Below the pieces are notes generated by a model. The model saw only the letters and a program-made list of their open reading frames with translations, was not told the origin of the DNA and did no database searches. From an uncultured Clostridia bacterium (GTDB taxonomy: Bacteria; Bacillota; Clostridia; TANB77; CAG-508): a stretch of DNA of 8,845 nucleotides. This document shows positions 1 to 6,723 of this stretch, piece by piece (position 1 is the first letter of the stretch; the number at the start of each line of letters is the position of its first letter). The position numbers and the translations under genes were made by a program. The stretch is taken from the NCBI GenBank assembly GCA_934162625.1, contig CAKPJM010000045.1, positions 1 to 8,845 on the forward strand, in the 5' to 3' direction.

Positions 1-156
1 ATATTCTACATAACCATCGTGAATAATCCCACCTTCAAAATTTAATGTTACTTCATTTTTGCTTTCTGCATATACTTTGTTTACTGCTATCGAGAATAGT
101 ATACTAGCTAATAAACAAATTATCAATAGAATTGATAAGATTTTAACTTTTCTCAT
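1..156 (-). CDS. Secreted or surface protein, N-terminal part only (cut by window start)
   Basis: This leftward gene starts with ATG at 154-156 and runs off the window start, giving 52 codons. The ribosome site AAGGAG lies about seven bases upstream. The protein begins MRKVKILSILLIICLLASIL, a basic start followed by a long hydrophobic core. It then reads FSIAVNKVYAES, which fits a Sec signal peptide with signal peptidase I cleavage after VYA (about residue 30). The visible mature part, rich in Asn, Glu and Gly, is too short to place in a family. It is therefore a secreted or cell-surface protein of unknown function. It is divergent from the HTH regulator at 317, with about 160 bases between them, so the two may share control. 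Confidence 0.75.
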   Translation of the reverse strand, partial: MRKVKILSILLIICLLASILFSIAVNKVYAESKNEVTLNFEGGIIHDGYVEY

Positions 157-241
157 TCTTTTACTCCTTTCCCATTATATTTGTATTCATATATTATCAT
201 ATTAAAGCTTTTATTCTATAATTTTTACCAATTTTTCCGTG

Positions 242-257
242 ACAATTTGGTAATTGT
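242..257. promoter_or_regulatory. Perfect palindrome, candidate operator
   Basis: ACAATT-TGGT-AATTGT is a perfect 6-4-6 inverted repeat. It sits just upstream of the -35 position of the promoter driving the HTH regulator. An overlapping repeat, TTACCAA (225-231) and TTGGTAA (247-253), shares its right arm. HTH proteins of this kind often bind such sites, so autoregulation, or control of the divergent secreted-protein gene, is a reasonable inference. Short AT-rich palindromes also arise by chance in such DNA. Confidence 0.4.
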
Positions 258-258
258 T

Positions 259-287
259 TTTTTAGAATTTTTGTGGTATGCTATAAT
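259..287 (+). promoter_or_regulatory. Extended -10 promoter of the HTH regulator
   Basis: A perfect TATAAT (282-287) is preceded by TG one base upstream (279-280), the extended -10 pattern. The -35 region at 17-base spacing is only TTTTTA (259-264), a weak match that extended -10 promoters tolerate. Transcription would start near 294, leaving a short leader of about 23 bases before the ATG at 317. Confidence 0.65.
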
Positions 288-316
288 ATGAAAAAAGTGC
301 CAATTAGGAGGCTATT

Positions 317-2044
317 ATGACTTTTTGTGAGAAATTAAATAATTATATAGAACAGCTTGAATGTTCTTCTCAAGAACTAGCAAATGCATCTGGATTATCT
401 TCTGCTGTTATTAGTCGTTATCGTAATGGAGAAAGAACTCCAAATATAAAAAGTAAGCAATTAGAAAGTTTATCTAATGGCTTGTACAAAATAAGTGTTG
501 ATAAAAAAGTAAATTTTTCTAAAGAAGAAATTTACAATGCTTTAGCAAATACACTTAGTGATATTGTTATCGATTTTGAACAATTAAGCAAAAATTTTAG
601 TGAGCTTGTTTCTACATTGAATATTAATATTGCAGATTTATCTCGCTCTATTGGATATGACTCTTCTTTTGTTTCTAGAATTCGTACTGGAAACAGAAAG
701 CCATCTAAACCTAAAGAATTTATTGAATCAGTATCTAGTTTTATCGTAGCAAAATATAGTTCACCTGATAATAAAAAGGCTGTTTCTATCCTTATAAACT
801 GTGAATTAGAGGATTTAAATGATTCTTCTAAATACAATTTAAAATTAATGGAATGGCTTTCTACTAACTCTGCTCCTACTCATGATTATATTAATGACTT
901 TTTAAATAATTTAGATACATTTGATTTAAATCAATATATTAAAGCTATACATTTTGATGAGATGAAAGTTCCTTTTGTTCCTTTTTATAAACAAGCTTCT
1001 AAAAATTATTATGGTATAGAAGAAATGAAAAAAGGAGAGTTGGACTTTTTTAAAGCTACTGTACTTTCTAAATCTACAGAACCTGTTTTTATGTGTAGCG
1101 ATATGCCTATGGAAGATATGGCACAAGATGTTGAATTCGGTAAAAAATGGATGTTTGCTATTGCTATGACTTTAAAAAAAGGACTTCACTTAAATATAAT
1201 TCATAATCTAGATAGGCCTTTTAACGAAATGATGCTTGGGCTAGAAAGTTGGATTCCAATATATATGACTGGTCAGGTTTCTCCATATTATTTAAAAGGA
1301 GTTCCTAACTCTACATATTGTCATTTCAACTATGTATCTGGCACAGTTGCCCTTACTGGCGAATGTATTAGTGGATACCATAATGAAGGGAAATATTCTT
1401 TGATAAATAATAAAAGCGAAGTTGCTTATTACAAAACAAAGGCAGATTGTTTATTAAAAAAGGCTACTCCACTTATGGAAATTTATAGAGCAGAATCTAA
1501 AAATGCTTTTTCTGCTTTTATATCTTCAAGTGCTAAACATAAAGAAAATAGAAGAAGAATTTTATCTTCACTTCCAATTCATACTATTTCTGATGAGCTT
1601 CTTCTAAAAATATTAAAACGTAATAAAGTTTCTGATGAAGATATTGAGATTATAAAATCTGCAGTACAAGAACAAAAAGATATAATTTCAACTATATTAA
1701 AAACAAATAAATTTGAAGATGAAATCTCTAAAATTTCTAAAGAGGATTTTGATAATTCTCCTCTTACATTATCTCTTTCAAATAGTTTTTATGAGAAAAG
1801 AATTTATTATAATTATGATGAGTATTTGGAGCATTTAGAATTAACAAATGAATATGTAAAGAATAATAAGAATTATATATTAACTAATAATCCTAACCAT
1901 ACTTTTAGAAATATACAAATTTCTATTTGTGAAAATCAATGGGTAATGGTTTCTAAAGATACTAGTCCTTCTATACACTTTGTAATTCATCACTCAAAGC
2001 TTAGAAATGCTATTGAAAATTTTGTTCCACCTGTTATTGAATAA
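317..2044 (+). CDS. Tandem helix-turn-helix transcriptional regulator with large unassigned C-terminal region
   Basis: The 575-residue protein has two related helix-turn-helix units. The first is around residues 18-42 (SSQELANASGLSSAVISRYR, then NGERTP). The second is around 104-130 (NIADLSRSIGYDSSFVSRIR, then TGNRKPS). Their shared layout, including S-x-[IV]-S-R and G-x-R-x-P, points to an internal duplication of an XRE/Cro-type DNA-binding module. A region of about 440 residues follows. It includes a block that looks highly constrained, with FMCSDMPMED (258-267), IIHNLDRPFNEMMLG (294-308) and IPIYMTGQVSPYYLK (313-327). I believe similar long regulators occur in gut Clostridia, but I cannot name the domain; it may be a ligand-sensing or enzyme-like part. 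No membrane segment is evident, so it is probably cytoplasmic. Start: AGGAGG at 306-311, five bases before the ATG. The gene is a single transcription unit ending in a hairpin terminator. Confidence 0.8.
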   Translation: MTFCEKLNNYIEQLECSSQELANASGLSSAVISRYRNGERTPNIKSKQLESLSNGLYKISVDKKVNFSKEEIYNALANTLSDIVIDFEQLSKNFSELVSTLNINIADLSRSIGYDSSFVSRIRTGNRKPSKPKEFIESVSSFIVAKYSSPDNKKAVSILINCELEDLNDSSKYNLKLMEWLSTNSAPTHDYINDFLNNLDTFDLNQYIKAIHFDEMKVPFVPFYKQASKNYYGIEEMKKGELDFFKATVLSKSTEPVFMCSDMPMEDMAQDVEFGKKWMFAIAMTLKKGLHLNIIHNLDRPFNEMMLGLESWIPIYMTGQVSPYYLKGVPNSTYCHFNYVSGTVALTGECISGYHNEGKYSLINNKSEVAYYKTKADCLLKKATPLMEIYRAESKNAFSAFISSSAKHKENRRRILSSLPIHTISDELLLKILKRNKVSDEDIEIIKSAVQEQKDIISTILKTNKFEDEISKISKEDFDNSPLTLSLSNSFYEKRIYYNYDEYLEHLELTNEYVKNNKNYILTNNPNHTFRNIQISICENQWVMVSKDTSPSIHFVIHHSKLRNAIENFVPPVIE

Positions 2045-2089
2045 AAAATAAGGATATACTCTGGGCAGTTTAGTACATCCTTTATTTTT
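2045..2089. terminator. Bidirectional rho-independent terminator
   Basis: The arms AAAATAAGGATATACT (2045-2060) and AGTACATCCTTTATTTT (2072-2088) form a long stem with one mismatch and one bulged T, closing an 11-base loop. Read rightward it ends the HTH regulator transcript and runs into a T-tract. Read leftward the same stem is followed by TTATTTTTTA, so it also ends the opposing transcript. The stop codon of the 56-residue gene lies inside the right arm. Confidence 0.8.
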
Positions 2090-2252
2090 CCGGGATTATT
2101 AGCACTACTCCTATAAAGAACATGATTACGAAAATAATTTTAAATAAATAAAGATATTTAAATTCACTGAAATAATCCAAATCTTCTATAGCAAGCATTG
2201 CTATTAATCCCAGTGTAGATATTATAAAGAATAAATATCTAATTTTTTTCAT
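2082..2252 (-). CDS. Small two-membrane-segment protein (56 residues), unknown function
   Basis: A short leftward gene runs from ATG at 2250-2252 to TAA at 2082-2084, with ribosome site AAAGGTGG about seven bases upstream. The protein has a basic start, MKKIRY. A first hydrophobic segment covers about residues 7-22 (LFFIISTLGLIAMLAI), then a charged middle, EDLDYFSEFK. A second hydrophobic segment covers about 34-53 and ends IIPEK. This is a convincing two-pass mini-membrane protein. I do not recognise a family. It follows fhs in the same direction and has its own likely promoter just after the fhs stop plus a structured leader. It shares its terminator with the convergent HTH regulator. Unusual TTG or GTG starts are not needed here, which adds to confidence that it is real. 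Confidence 0.65.
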   Translation of the reverse strand: MKKIRYLFFIISTLGLIAMLAIEDLDYFSEFKYLYLFKIIFVIMFFIGVVLIIPEK

Positions 2253-2310
2253 TTATACCACCTTTACAAAATTATTTGCTAAAAGAATTTATGTCATCCT
2301 TACTCAGTGC

Positions 2311-2337
2311 AACCTAGCTCTGCCCCTTAGCTAGGTT
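2311..2337 (-). promoter_or_regulatory. Strong hairpin in the leader of the 56-residue gene
   Basis: AACCTAGCT (2311-2319) and AGCTAGGTT (2329-2337) are perfect 9-bp arms around a 9-base loop, which on the leftward transcript reads AAGGGGCAG. No T-run follows on either strand, so it is not a standard terminator. It lies about 60 bases before the start codon of the small gene. It may be a regulatory or stabilising RNA stem; I matched it to no riboswitch class. Confidence 0.5.
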
Positions 2338-2370
2338 ATAAGTGGATTTTGTATAAATATTTACACTTAT

Positions 2371-2399
2371 ATAATATCATAGCTTGCCGTTTTTATCAA
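2371..2399 (-). promoter_or_regulatory. Probable promoter of the 56-residue gene
   Basis: On the leftward strand, TTGATA (2394-2399) and TATTAT (2371-2376) are separated by exactly 17 bases, a good vegetative sigma-A pattern. The -35 box begins about eight bases after the fhs stop codon. The start would fall near 2364, giving a leader of about 110 bases. I see no fhs terminator upstream of this, so read-through from fhs is also likely. Confidence 0.55.
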
Positions 2400-2407
2400 T
2401 CGCCATT

Positions 2408-4069
2408 TTAGAAAATACCAATAATATTTCCTTTGTTATCTATATCTATTTTTTCTGCTGCAGGTACCTTTGGAAGTCCAGGCATTGTAAATATATTTCC
2501 TGTAAGTATTACTATAAATTCTGCCCCGGTTTTTAATATTACATCTTTTACATGTATTTTAAATGGCTCTAGGCATTGTAAATTTTTAGCATCATCAGAG
2601 AATGAATATTGTGTTTTTGCTATGCATACTGGCATATTTCCATAGCCTTTTTCTTCTAAGTCATTTATTATTTTTTCTGCTTCTTCGCTGTATTCTACTC
2701 CCTCTGCCCCATATATTTTTGTTGCTATTTTTGCTATTTTTTCTTTTATACTATCATTTAATTCATAACAGTATTTAAAACTTGATGGTTTTTCGCACAA
2801 ATCTACTACTTTTTCTGCTAAATCTATTGCTCCTCCTCCACCTTTTGCCCAAGCTTCAACCAAACTTATATTAACACCTTTTTCTTCTAGCTTACTTTTT
2901 AAATATTCTAGTTCTTTATCTGTATCTGTTATGTATTTATTTATTCCAACAATTACATTTAGCCCAAATACTTGTTTTAGATTATCTACGTGTTTTAATA
3001 AATTATGAATTCCCTTTTCTAGATATTCTATAGACTCTTCTTTTATATTTTCTATTGGCATTCCACCATGGTATTTTAATGCCTTTATTGTTGCCACACA
3101 AACTACTGCCTCTGGTGTCTTTGGTAGATTTCTACATTTTATATCCAGGAACTTTTCTGCTCCTAAGTCTGCTCCAAATCCAGCTTCTGTAATGCAATAA
3201 TCAGCAAGTTTCATTCCCATTTTTGTAGCAATTACGCTATTACATCCATGTGCTATATTTGCAAATGGTCCTCCATGAATTAATGCTGGAGTGTTTTCTA
3301 ATGTTTGAACTAAGTTTGGCTTTATGGCATCTTTTAGAAGTACTGTCATTGCACCTTCTGCTTTTAAGTCTTTTGCTTTTATTTCTTCTCCCTTTTTGTT
3401 ATATCCTACTACTATATTTCCTATTCTCGTCCTTAAATCTTTTAAGTCTTTTGCTAAGCAGAATATAGCCATTATCTCTGATGCAACTGTTATATCAAAT
3501 CCATCTTCTCTTGGAACTGCATTTTTTTCTCCTGACAAACATATTTCTACTTTTCTTAATGCTCTATCGTTTAAATCTACGCATCTTTTCCATATTACTT
3601 TATCAAAACCTAATTCATTTCCTTGAAAAATATGGTTATCTATTAATGCAGAAAGCAAATTGTTGGCTGAAGTTATTGCATGTATGTCTCCTGTAAAATG
3701 AAGATTTATTTCTTCCATTGGAGCAACTTGAACATATCCTCCACCTGTTGCTCCTCCTTTTATTCCAAAAACTGGTCCTAAAGATGGTTCTCTTAATGCA
3801 AGTATAGCTTTTTTATTTATTCTAGATAGCCCATCTGCTAAACCTATAGATATAGTTGTTTTCCCTTCTCCTAGTGGTGTTGGATTTATAGATGTCACAA
3901 GTATTAATTTTCCATCTTTTTTATCTTTTAGCTTTTCACATAAGTCATTTGATATTTTTGCTTTATATTTTCCGTATTGCTCTAGATATTCTTCTTCTAT
4001 TCCTAGTTTTTCTGCTATTTTTGTTATGTTTTGTAGTTTTGCTTGTCTTGCAATTTCGATATCTTCCAT
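2408..4069 (-). CDS. fhs: Formate-tetrahydrofolate ligase
   Basis: This enzyme joins formate to tetrahydrofolate using ATP, making 10-formyltetrahydrofolate for purine and formyl-methionine synthesis, and it serves the Wood-Ljungdahl route in acetogens. At 553 residues it has the usual bacterial length. Visible signatures are the ATP-binding loop TPLGEGKTT (64-72), EPSLGPVFGIKGGATGGGY (94-112), the family pattern VASEIMAI (195-202), and HGGPFANIAHGCNS (265-278). All are intact. GIKGGATGGGY has Thr where Ala is usual. The start is ATG at 4067-4069 with GGAGG about seven bases upstream. It follows xseB by 26 bases and has no promoter of its own that I can see, so it is probably co-transcribed. 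The window has no other folate gene and no Wood-Ljungdahl partner, so a role in general one-carbon supply is the simplest reading. Confidence 0.97.
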   Translation of the reverse strand: MEDIEIARQAKLQNITKIAEKLGIEEEYLEQYGKYKAKISNDLCEKLKDKKDGKLILVTSINPTPLGEGKTTISIGLADGLSRINKKAILALREPSLGPVFGIKGGATGGGYVQVAPMEEINLHFTGDIHAITSANNLLSALIDNHIFQGNELGFDKVIWKRCVDLNDRALRKVEICLSGEKNAVPREDGFDITVASEIMAIFCLAKDLKDLRTRIGNIVVGYNKKGEEIKAKDLKAEGAMTVLLKDAIKPNLVQTLENTPALIHGGPFANIAHGCNSVIATKMGMKLADYCITEAGFGADLGAEKFLDIKCRNLPKTPEAVVCVATIKALKYHGGMPIENIKEESIEYLEKGIHNLLKHVDNLKQVFGLNVIVGINKYITDTDKELEYLKSKLEEKGVNISLVEAWAKGGGGAIDLAEKVVDLCEKPSSFKYCYELNDSIKEKIAKIATKIYGAEGVEYSEEAEKIINDLEEKGYGNMPVCIAKTQYSFSDDAKNLQCLEPFKIHVKDVILKTGAEFIVILTGNIFTMPGLPKVPAAEKIDIDNKGNIIGIF

Positions 4070-4095
4070 CTTTTACCTCCTAAATATTTTCTTTA

Positions 4096-4323
4096 TTAAA
4101 ACTCTTGCTCTTCTATATTGTTATCATTATTATTTATTAAAACTGTTATTTTCTTTTCTGCTTTTTCTAAGTAATCACTTGCACTTTTTGAAAGTTTCAT
4201 TCCTTCTTCGAATTTGTTTATAGAATCATCTAAATTCAAATCTCCTTTTTCTAGTTCTTGTACTATTTTTTCTAATTCTTGCATTGTTTCTTCGAAATTT
4301 AATTCTTTATTCTCTGTGCTCAT
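4096..4323 (-). CDS. xseB: Exodeoxyribonuclease VII small subunit
   Basis: XseB binds XseA to form exonuclease VII, which degrades single-stranded DNA to short oligonucleotides and acts in mismatch repair and DNA clean-up. The 75-residue protein has the typical core: LNFEETMQELEKIVQELEKG, then DLNLDDSINKFEEGMKLSKS and a Lys/Glu-rich helix. This is the short two-helix bundle of the family. The frame stays open upstream to a TTG at 4374. However, ATG at 4321-4323 has a strong GGGAGG just before it and gives the usual family length, so I chose that start. It lies 26 bases before fhs. Unusually, it is separated from xseA by an unrelated gene. Confidence 0.93.
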   Translation of the reverse strand: MSTENKELNFEETMQELEKIVQELEKGDLNLDDSINKFEEGMKLSKSASDYLEKAEKKITVLINNNDNNIEEQEF

Positions 4324-4351
4324 TTTTGCCTCCCTTTTTATTATTATATAC

Positions 4352-4389
4352 AGGCACATAACTTGTTCCTTCAATATATTCGCGTGCCT
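4352..4389. repeat. Short inverted repeat between two operon genes
   Basis: AGGCAC (4352-4357) and GTGCCT (4384-4389) are perfect 6-bp arms with a 26-base spacer. They lie between the stop of the membrane-protein gene and the xseB ribosome site. No T-run follows. It could be an RNA-processing or stability stem within the operon transcript, but six base pairs is weak evidence. Confidence 0.3.
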
Positions 4390-4394
4390 ACCTC

Positions 4395-4892
4395 TTATTG
4401 TTCTTTTGTAAAAGTTCCTTTTTCCACATTTACAGTATATTTACATATTTCCCATGTTGTTTTGCTTTCTCTTACATATATTACATATTCTTCATTAGTA
4501 CTAGCTGAATCATCAGATGAAAAATAAACATTATCATCCTCTCCCCAGTCTTTTTTTACTATCTCCATTGCTTTTTCTTTATTGCTCTTTTCTTTTTCTA
4601 TTTCTGTTTTTGTAATTTCTTCTTCTCCAATACTTGTATTGTTTTCAGAAGGTTCTTTTTCTTTCTCTATAACTGTGTTGTCAGTAATCTCATTTTCTTC
4701 ATCATTCTCTATCATATTATTTTCTATTGTGTTGTTTTCTACAATATTGCTTTGTATTGAATTTTCGTTTGTATTTGCAACTTCTCTTTCCTTATTGTTT
4801 TTAATGTTTATTAACTTTACTATCAATATGGTTGTTATAATTAATAAAATCACTGCAATGCATATTGCTATTATTCTTTTTTTCTTTTCCAT
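4395..4892 (-). CDS. Single-pass membrane protein with acidic Asn/Glu-rich linker, unknown function
   Basis: The 165-residue protein starts MEKKKR and has one hydrophobic segment at about residues 7-26 (IIAICIAVILLIITTILIVK). A low-complexity stretch follows at about 36-100, dominated by Asn, Glu and Ile, with repeated 'ENN' and 'IEN' units. The more ordered C-terminal portion includes EKAMEIVKKDWGEDDNVYFS and YVIYVRESKTTWEICKYTVN, a compact alpha/beta-looking tail probably outside the membrane. I do not recognise the family. An in-frame GTG lies at 4899-4901, but GAGGTG is better read as the ribosome site for the ATG at 4890-4892. That site overlaps the xseA stop TGA (4903-4905), so translation is probably coupled to xseA. 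It sits between xseA and xseB, which are usually adjacent. Confidence 0.75.
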   Translation of the reverse strand: MEKKKRIIAICIAVILLIITTILIVKLINIKNNKEREVANTNENSIQSNIVENNTIENNMIENDEENEITDNTVIEKEKEPSENNTSIGEEEITKTEIEKEKSNKEKAMEIVKKDWGEDDNVYFSSDDSASTNEEYVIYVRESKTTWEICKYTVNVEKGTFTKEQ

Positions 4893-4902
4893 ATCTTTCA
4901 CC

Positions 4903-6091
4903 TCAAAGTACCTTTGTTTTTACTTCTCCATCTATAAGTCTTATGTCTAATGTATCATCTTTTTTTATTTCTTTTACACTTTTTATCGTTTTGCCCTGTT
5001 TTTGTGCTATTGAGTAACCTCTTGTTAAGGTTTTTAGTGGACTTAATGTATCTAATTTAGAAATTAGTTCCACAGATTTAGTTTTCAAATCTTTTACTTT
5101 ATTTGTTGTTAATGTTTCTAATTTCTTAATCATTATATCTAAATTTATATATTGTTCTTTTATTTTTGAAGTAGGGTCTGTAAATGCTTTTGATGCCATG
5201 CATTTTTGGTATCTTAATTTCATAAATTCTATTTTCTTTTTTAAAGAGTTTTTATATCTTTGATTATATGTTTCTAGTTTTCTTTTTATTTCTTCTATAT
5301 CTGGTACTGCAAGTTCAGCTGCTGCAGATGGTGTTGGTGCTCTTAGGTCTGCTACAAAATCCGCTATTGTAAAATCTGTTTCATGACCTACTGCTGAAAT
5401 TATTGGTATTTTTGAATTATATATTGCTCTTGCAACTATTTCTTCATTAAATGGCCATAAATCTTCTATTGAGCCTCCACCTCTTGCTAAAATTAGAACA
5501 TCTGCCAATTTCTTTTCGTTCATTATTCTGATTGCATCTGCAATTTCCAATTCCGCTCCTTTTCCCTGTACTGGCACTGGAAATAATCTTATATGAACAT
5601 TCGGATTTCTTCTTGTAGATACATTTATAATATCTTTTATAACTGAACCTGTTTTTGATGTTAGAACACCTATTGTTTTTGGCATAAATGGGATCTTTTG
5701 TTTATGTTTTGCATCAAAAAAGCCTTCTTTTTCTAACTTGCTTTTAAGTTCTTCGTACTCTTTATATAAATCTCCTATTCCATCTTCTTTCATGGCTTTT
5801 ACATATATTTGATAGATTCCGATCTCTTTCAAAAACAGACACTGTTCCTAAAACTAAAACCTTCATTCCATCTTTTGGGACAAAATTTAAAGTAGCAGTA
5901 GAACTTTTAAACATTATACATTTTATTAAAGAATTGTCATCCTTTAATGTAAAATACATGTGTCCTGTATAGTGGTGTTTAAAATTAGATATTTCACCCC
6001 TGACATAAACATTGTTTAAGTATTCATCCTCTGCTACTTTGTCTTTTATATATTTATTTAAGTAAGATACAGTAATTGGTTCTATTTTCAA
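4903..6091 (-). CDS. xseA: Exodeoxyribonuclease VII large subunit, split by a one-base frameshift
   Basis: This is the catalytic subunit of exonuclease VII, partner of XseB. The first frame (from 6091) encodes the N-terminal OB-fold, with VYVRGEISNFKHHYTGHMYF, and stays in register through VFERD (residue 90). One extra base at 5821 then shifts it. The downstream frame continues exactly where expected: GIYQIYVKAMKEDGIGDLY, then GVLTSKTGSVIKDI, GGGSIEDLWPFNEE (about 204-217 of the joined protein), GHETDFTIADF and APTPSAAAE. Removing one base gives 395 residues, normal for the family, with all conserved blocks present. As it stands the first frame ends after 109 residues, and the rest (4903-5832) could be translated only from a TTG at 5832. 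The start is TTG at 6089-6091, overlapping the nusB stop (TTGA), with GGGAG upstream. A sequencing or assembly error is the likeliest cause; a real null mutation is possible. Confidence 0.9.
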
Positions 6092-6495
6092 TTTAATTCT
6101 CCCTTAACTACACTTGCTAAAATTCCATTTATAAATGAGTGTGATGTTTCTTCTCCATATTTTTTTGCAAGTTCTACTACTTCGTTGATTACTACTTTAT
6201 ATGGCAATTTTTTATATTTTATCTCATAAATTGCAAGCTTTAATAATGCTAAATTTATTTTTGAAATTCTGTCTACTTCCCAATCTTGTTTTAAGTTCTT
6301 AGATATTTCTTCTATGATATCTGTTGATTCTTTAGCAACTCCATTAATTACATCTTCTATATATTCTTTAGCTTCTTCTGAATTTATTTGATTATTTTCA
6401 AAAAATAGCTCTATATCTTCATTACTTACTTCTTTTTGTATTTCTATTTGGTATAATAGTTTAAATGCTAGTTCTCTTACTTGTGATCTGTTCAT
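6088..6495 (-). CDS. nusB: Transcription antitermination factor NusB
   Basis: NusB pairs with NusE (ribosomal protein S10) and binds boxA RNA to prevent early termination, chiefly on rRNA operons. The 135-residue all-helical protein shows the family pattern: MNRSQVRELAFKLLYQIEI at the start, DWEVDRISKINLALLKLAIYE in the middle, and LPYKVVINEVVELAKKYG near the end, followed by SHSFINGILASVV. Length is normal. The frame is open up to a TTG at 6507, but that TTG is part of TTGGAGGAA, the ribosome site for the ATG at 6493-6495, which also gives the usual MNRSQ-type start. It follows the DUF2273 gene directly and its stop overlaps the xseA start by four bases. NusB beside asp23-type genes and exonuclease VII genes is a familiar clostridial arrangement. 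Confidence 0.95.
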   Translation of the reverse strand: MNRSQVRELAFKLLYQIEIQKEVSNEDIELFFENNQINSEEAKEYIEDVINGVAKESTDIIEEISKNLKQDWEVDRISKINLALLKLAIYEIKYKKLPYKVVINEVVELAKKYGEETSHSFINGILASVVKGELN

Positions 6496-6507
6496 TGTTT
6501 CCTCCAA

Positions 6508-6711
6508 TTATAATTTATCTATATATGACTTTAGTTTTTCTTTTACAAATTCTTTATTGTGTTGTACATAATTTCCTATTAGTATACCAGCTACTATTAT
6601 TAAAATAACAATTAGTACTTTGTGAAGATTTAATAATAATGCTATTAATGCTGCTAAGCCTCCAATTATTGCTCCTCTGTATTTAATAAAAAAATCTTTA
6701 ATATCCTTCAT
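6508..6711 (-). CDS. DUF2273 family small membrane protein
   Basis: This 67-residue protein has a basic N-terminus (MKDIKDFFIKYRG) and two close hydrophobic stretches at about residues 14-28 and 30-47. A charged tail, QHNKEFVKEKLKSYI, follows. The R-G-A-I-I-G-G motif at 12-18 is typical of DUF2273 proteins found beside AmaP and Asp23. Their exact role is unknown; by neighbourhood they are thought to belong to the membrane-anchored Asp23 assembly. The ribosome site GAGG precedes the ATG at 6709-6711 and lies right after the amaP stop. Twelve bases separate its stop from the nusB start, and the nusB ribosome site fills that gap. Confidence 0.88.
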   Translation of the reverse strand: MKDIKDFFIKYRGAIIGGLAALIALLLNLHKVLIVILIIVAGILIGNYVQHNKEFVKEKLKSYIDKL

Positions 6712-6723
6712 TTTAATATCCTC

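Noticed and set aside
532..1126. Leftward open frames inside the HTH regulator
   Set aside because: They lie wholly within a well-supported gene on the other strand and have no family features of their own.
2311..2337. Hairpin after fhs as the fhs terminator
   Set aside because: No T-run follows the stem on the leftward strand. The bidirectional hairpin at 2045-2089 is a much better terminator.
2253..2407. Possible THF or T-box riboswitch after fhs
   Set aside because: The hairpin lacks the conserved core bases of either class, such as the T-box AGGGTGGNACCGCG. It is also downstream of fhs, not upstream.
2433..4223. Several rightward open frames of 63-100 codons opposite fhs and xseB
   Set aside because: They are antisense shadows of strongly conserved genes, rich in Leu/Ser/Phe as expected from AT-rich antisense frames, and lack convincing ribosome sites.
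4582..4950. Rightward 122-codon open frame opposite the single-pass membrane protein gene
   Set aside because: It is the antisense of a low-complexity Asn/Glu stretch, giving a Ser/Phe/Ile-rich product. The leftward gene has a better ribosome site and an operon context.
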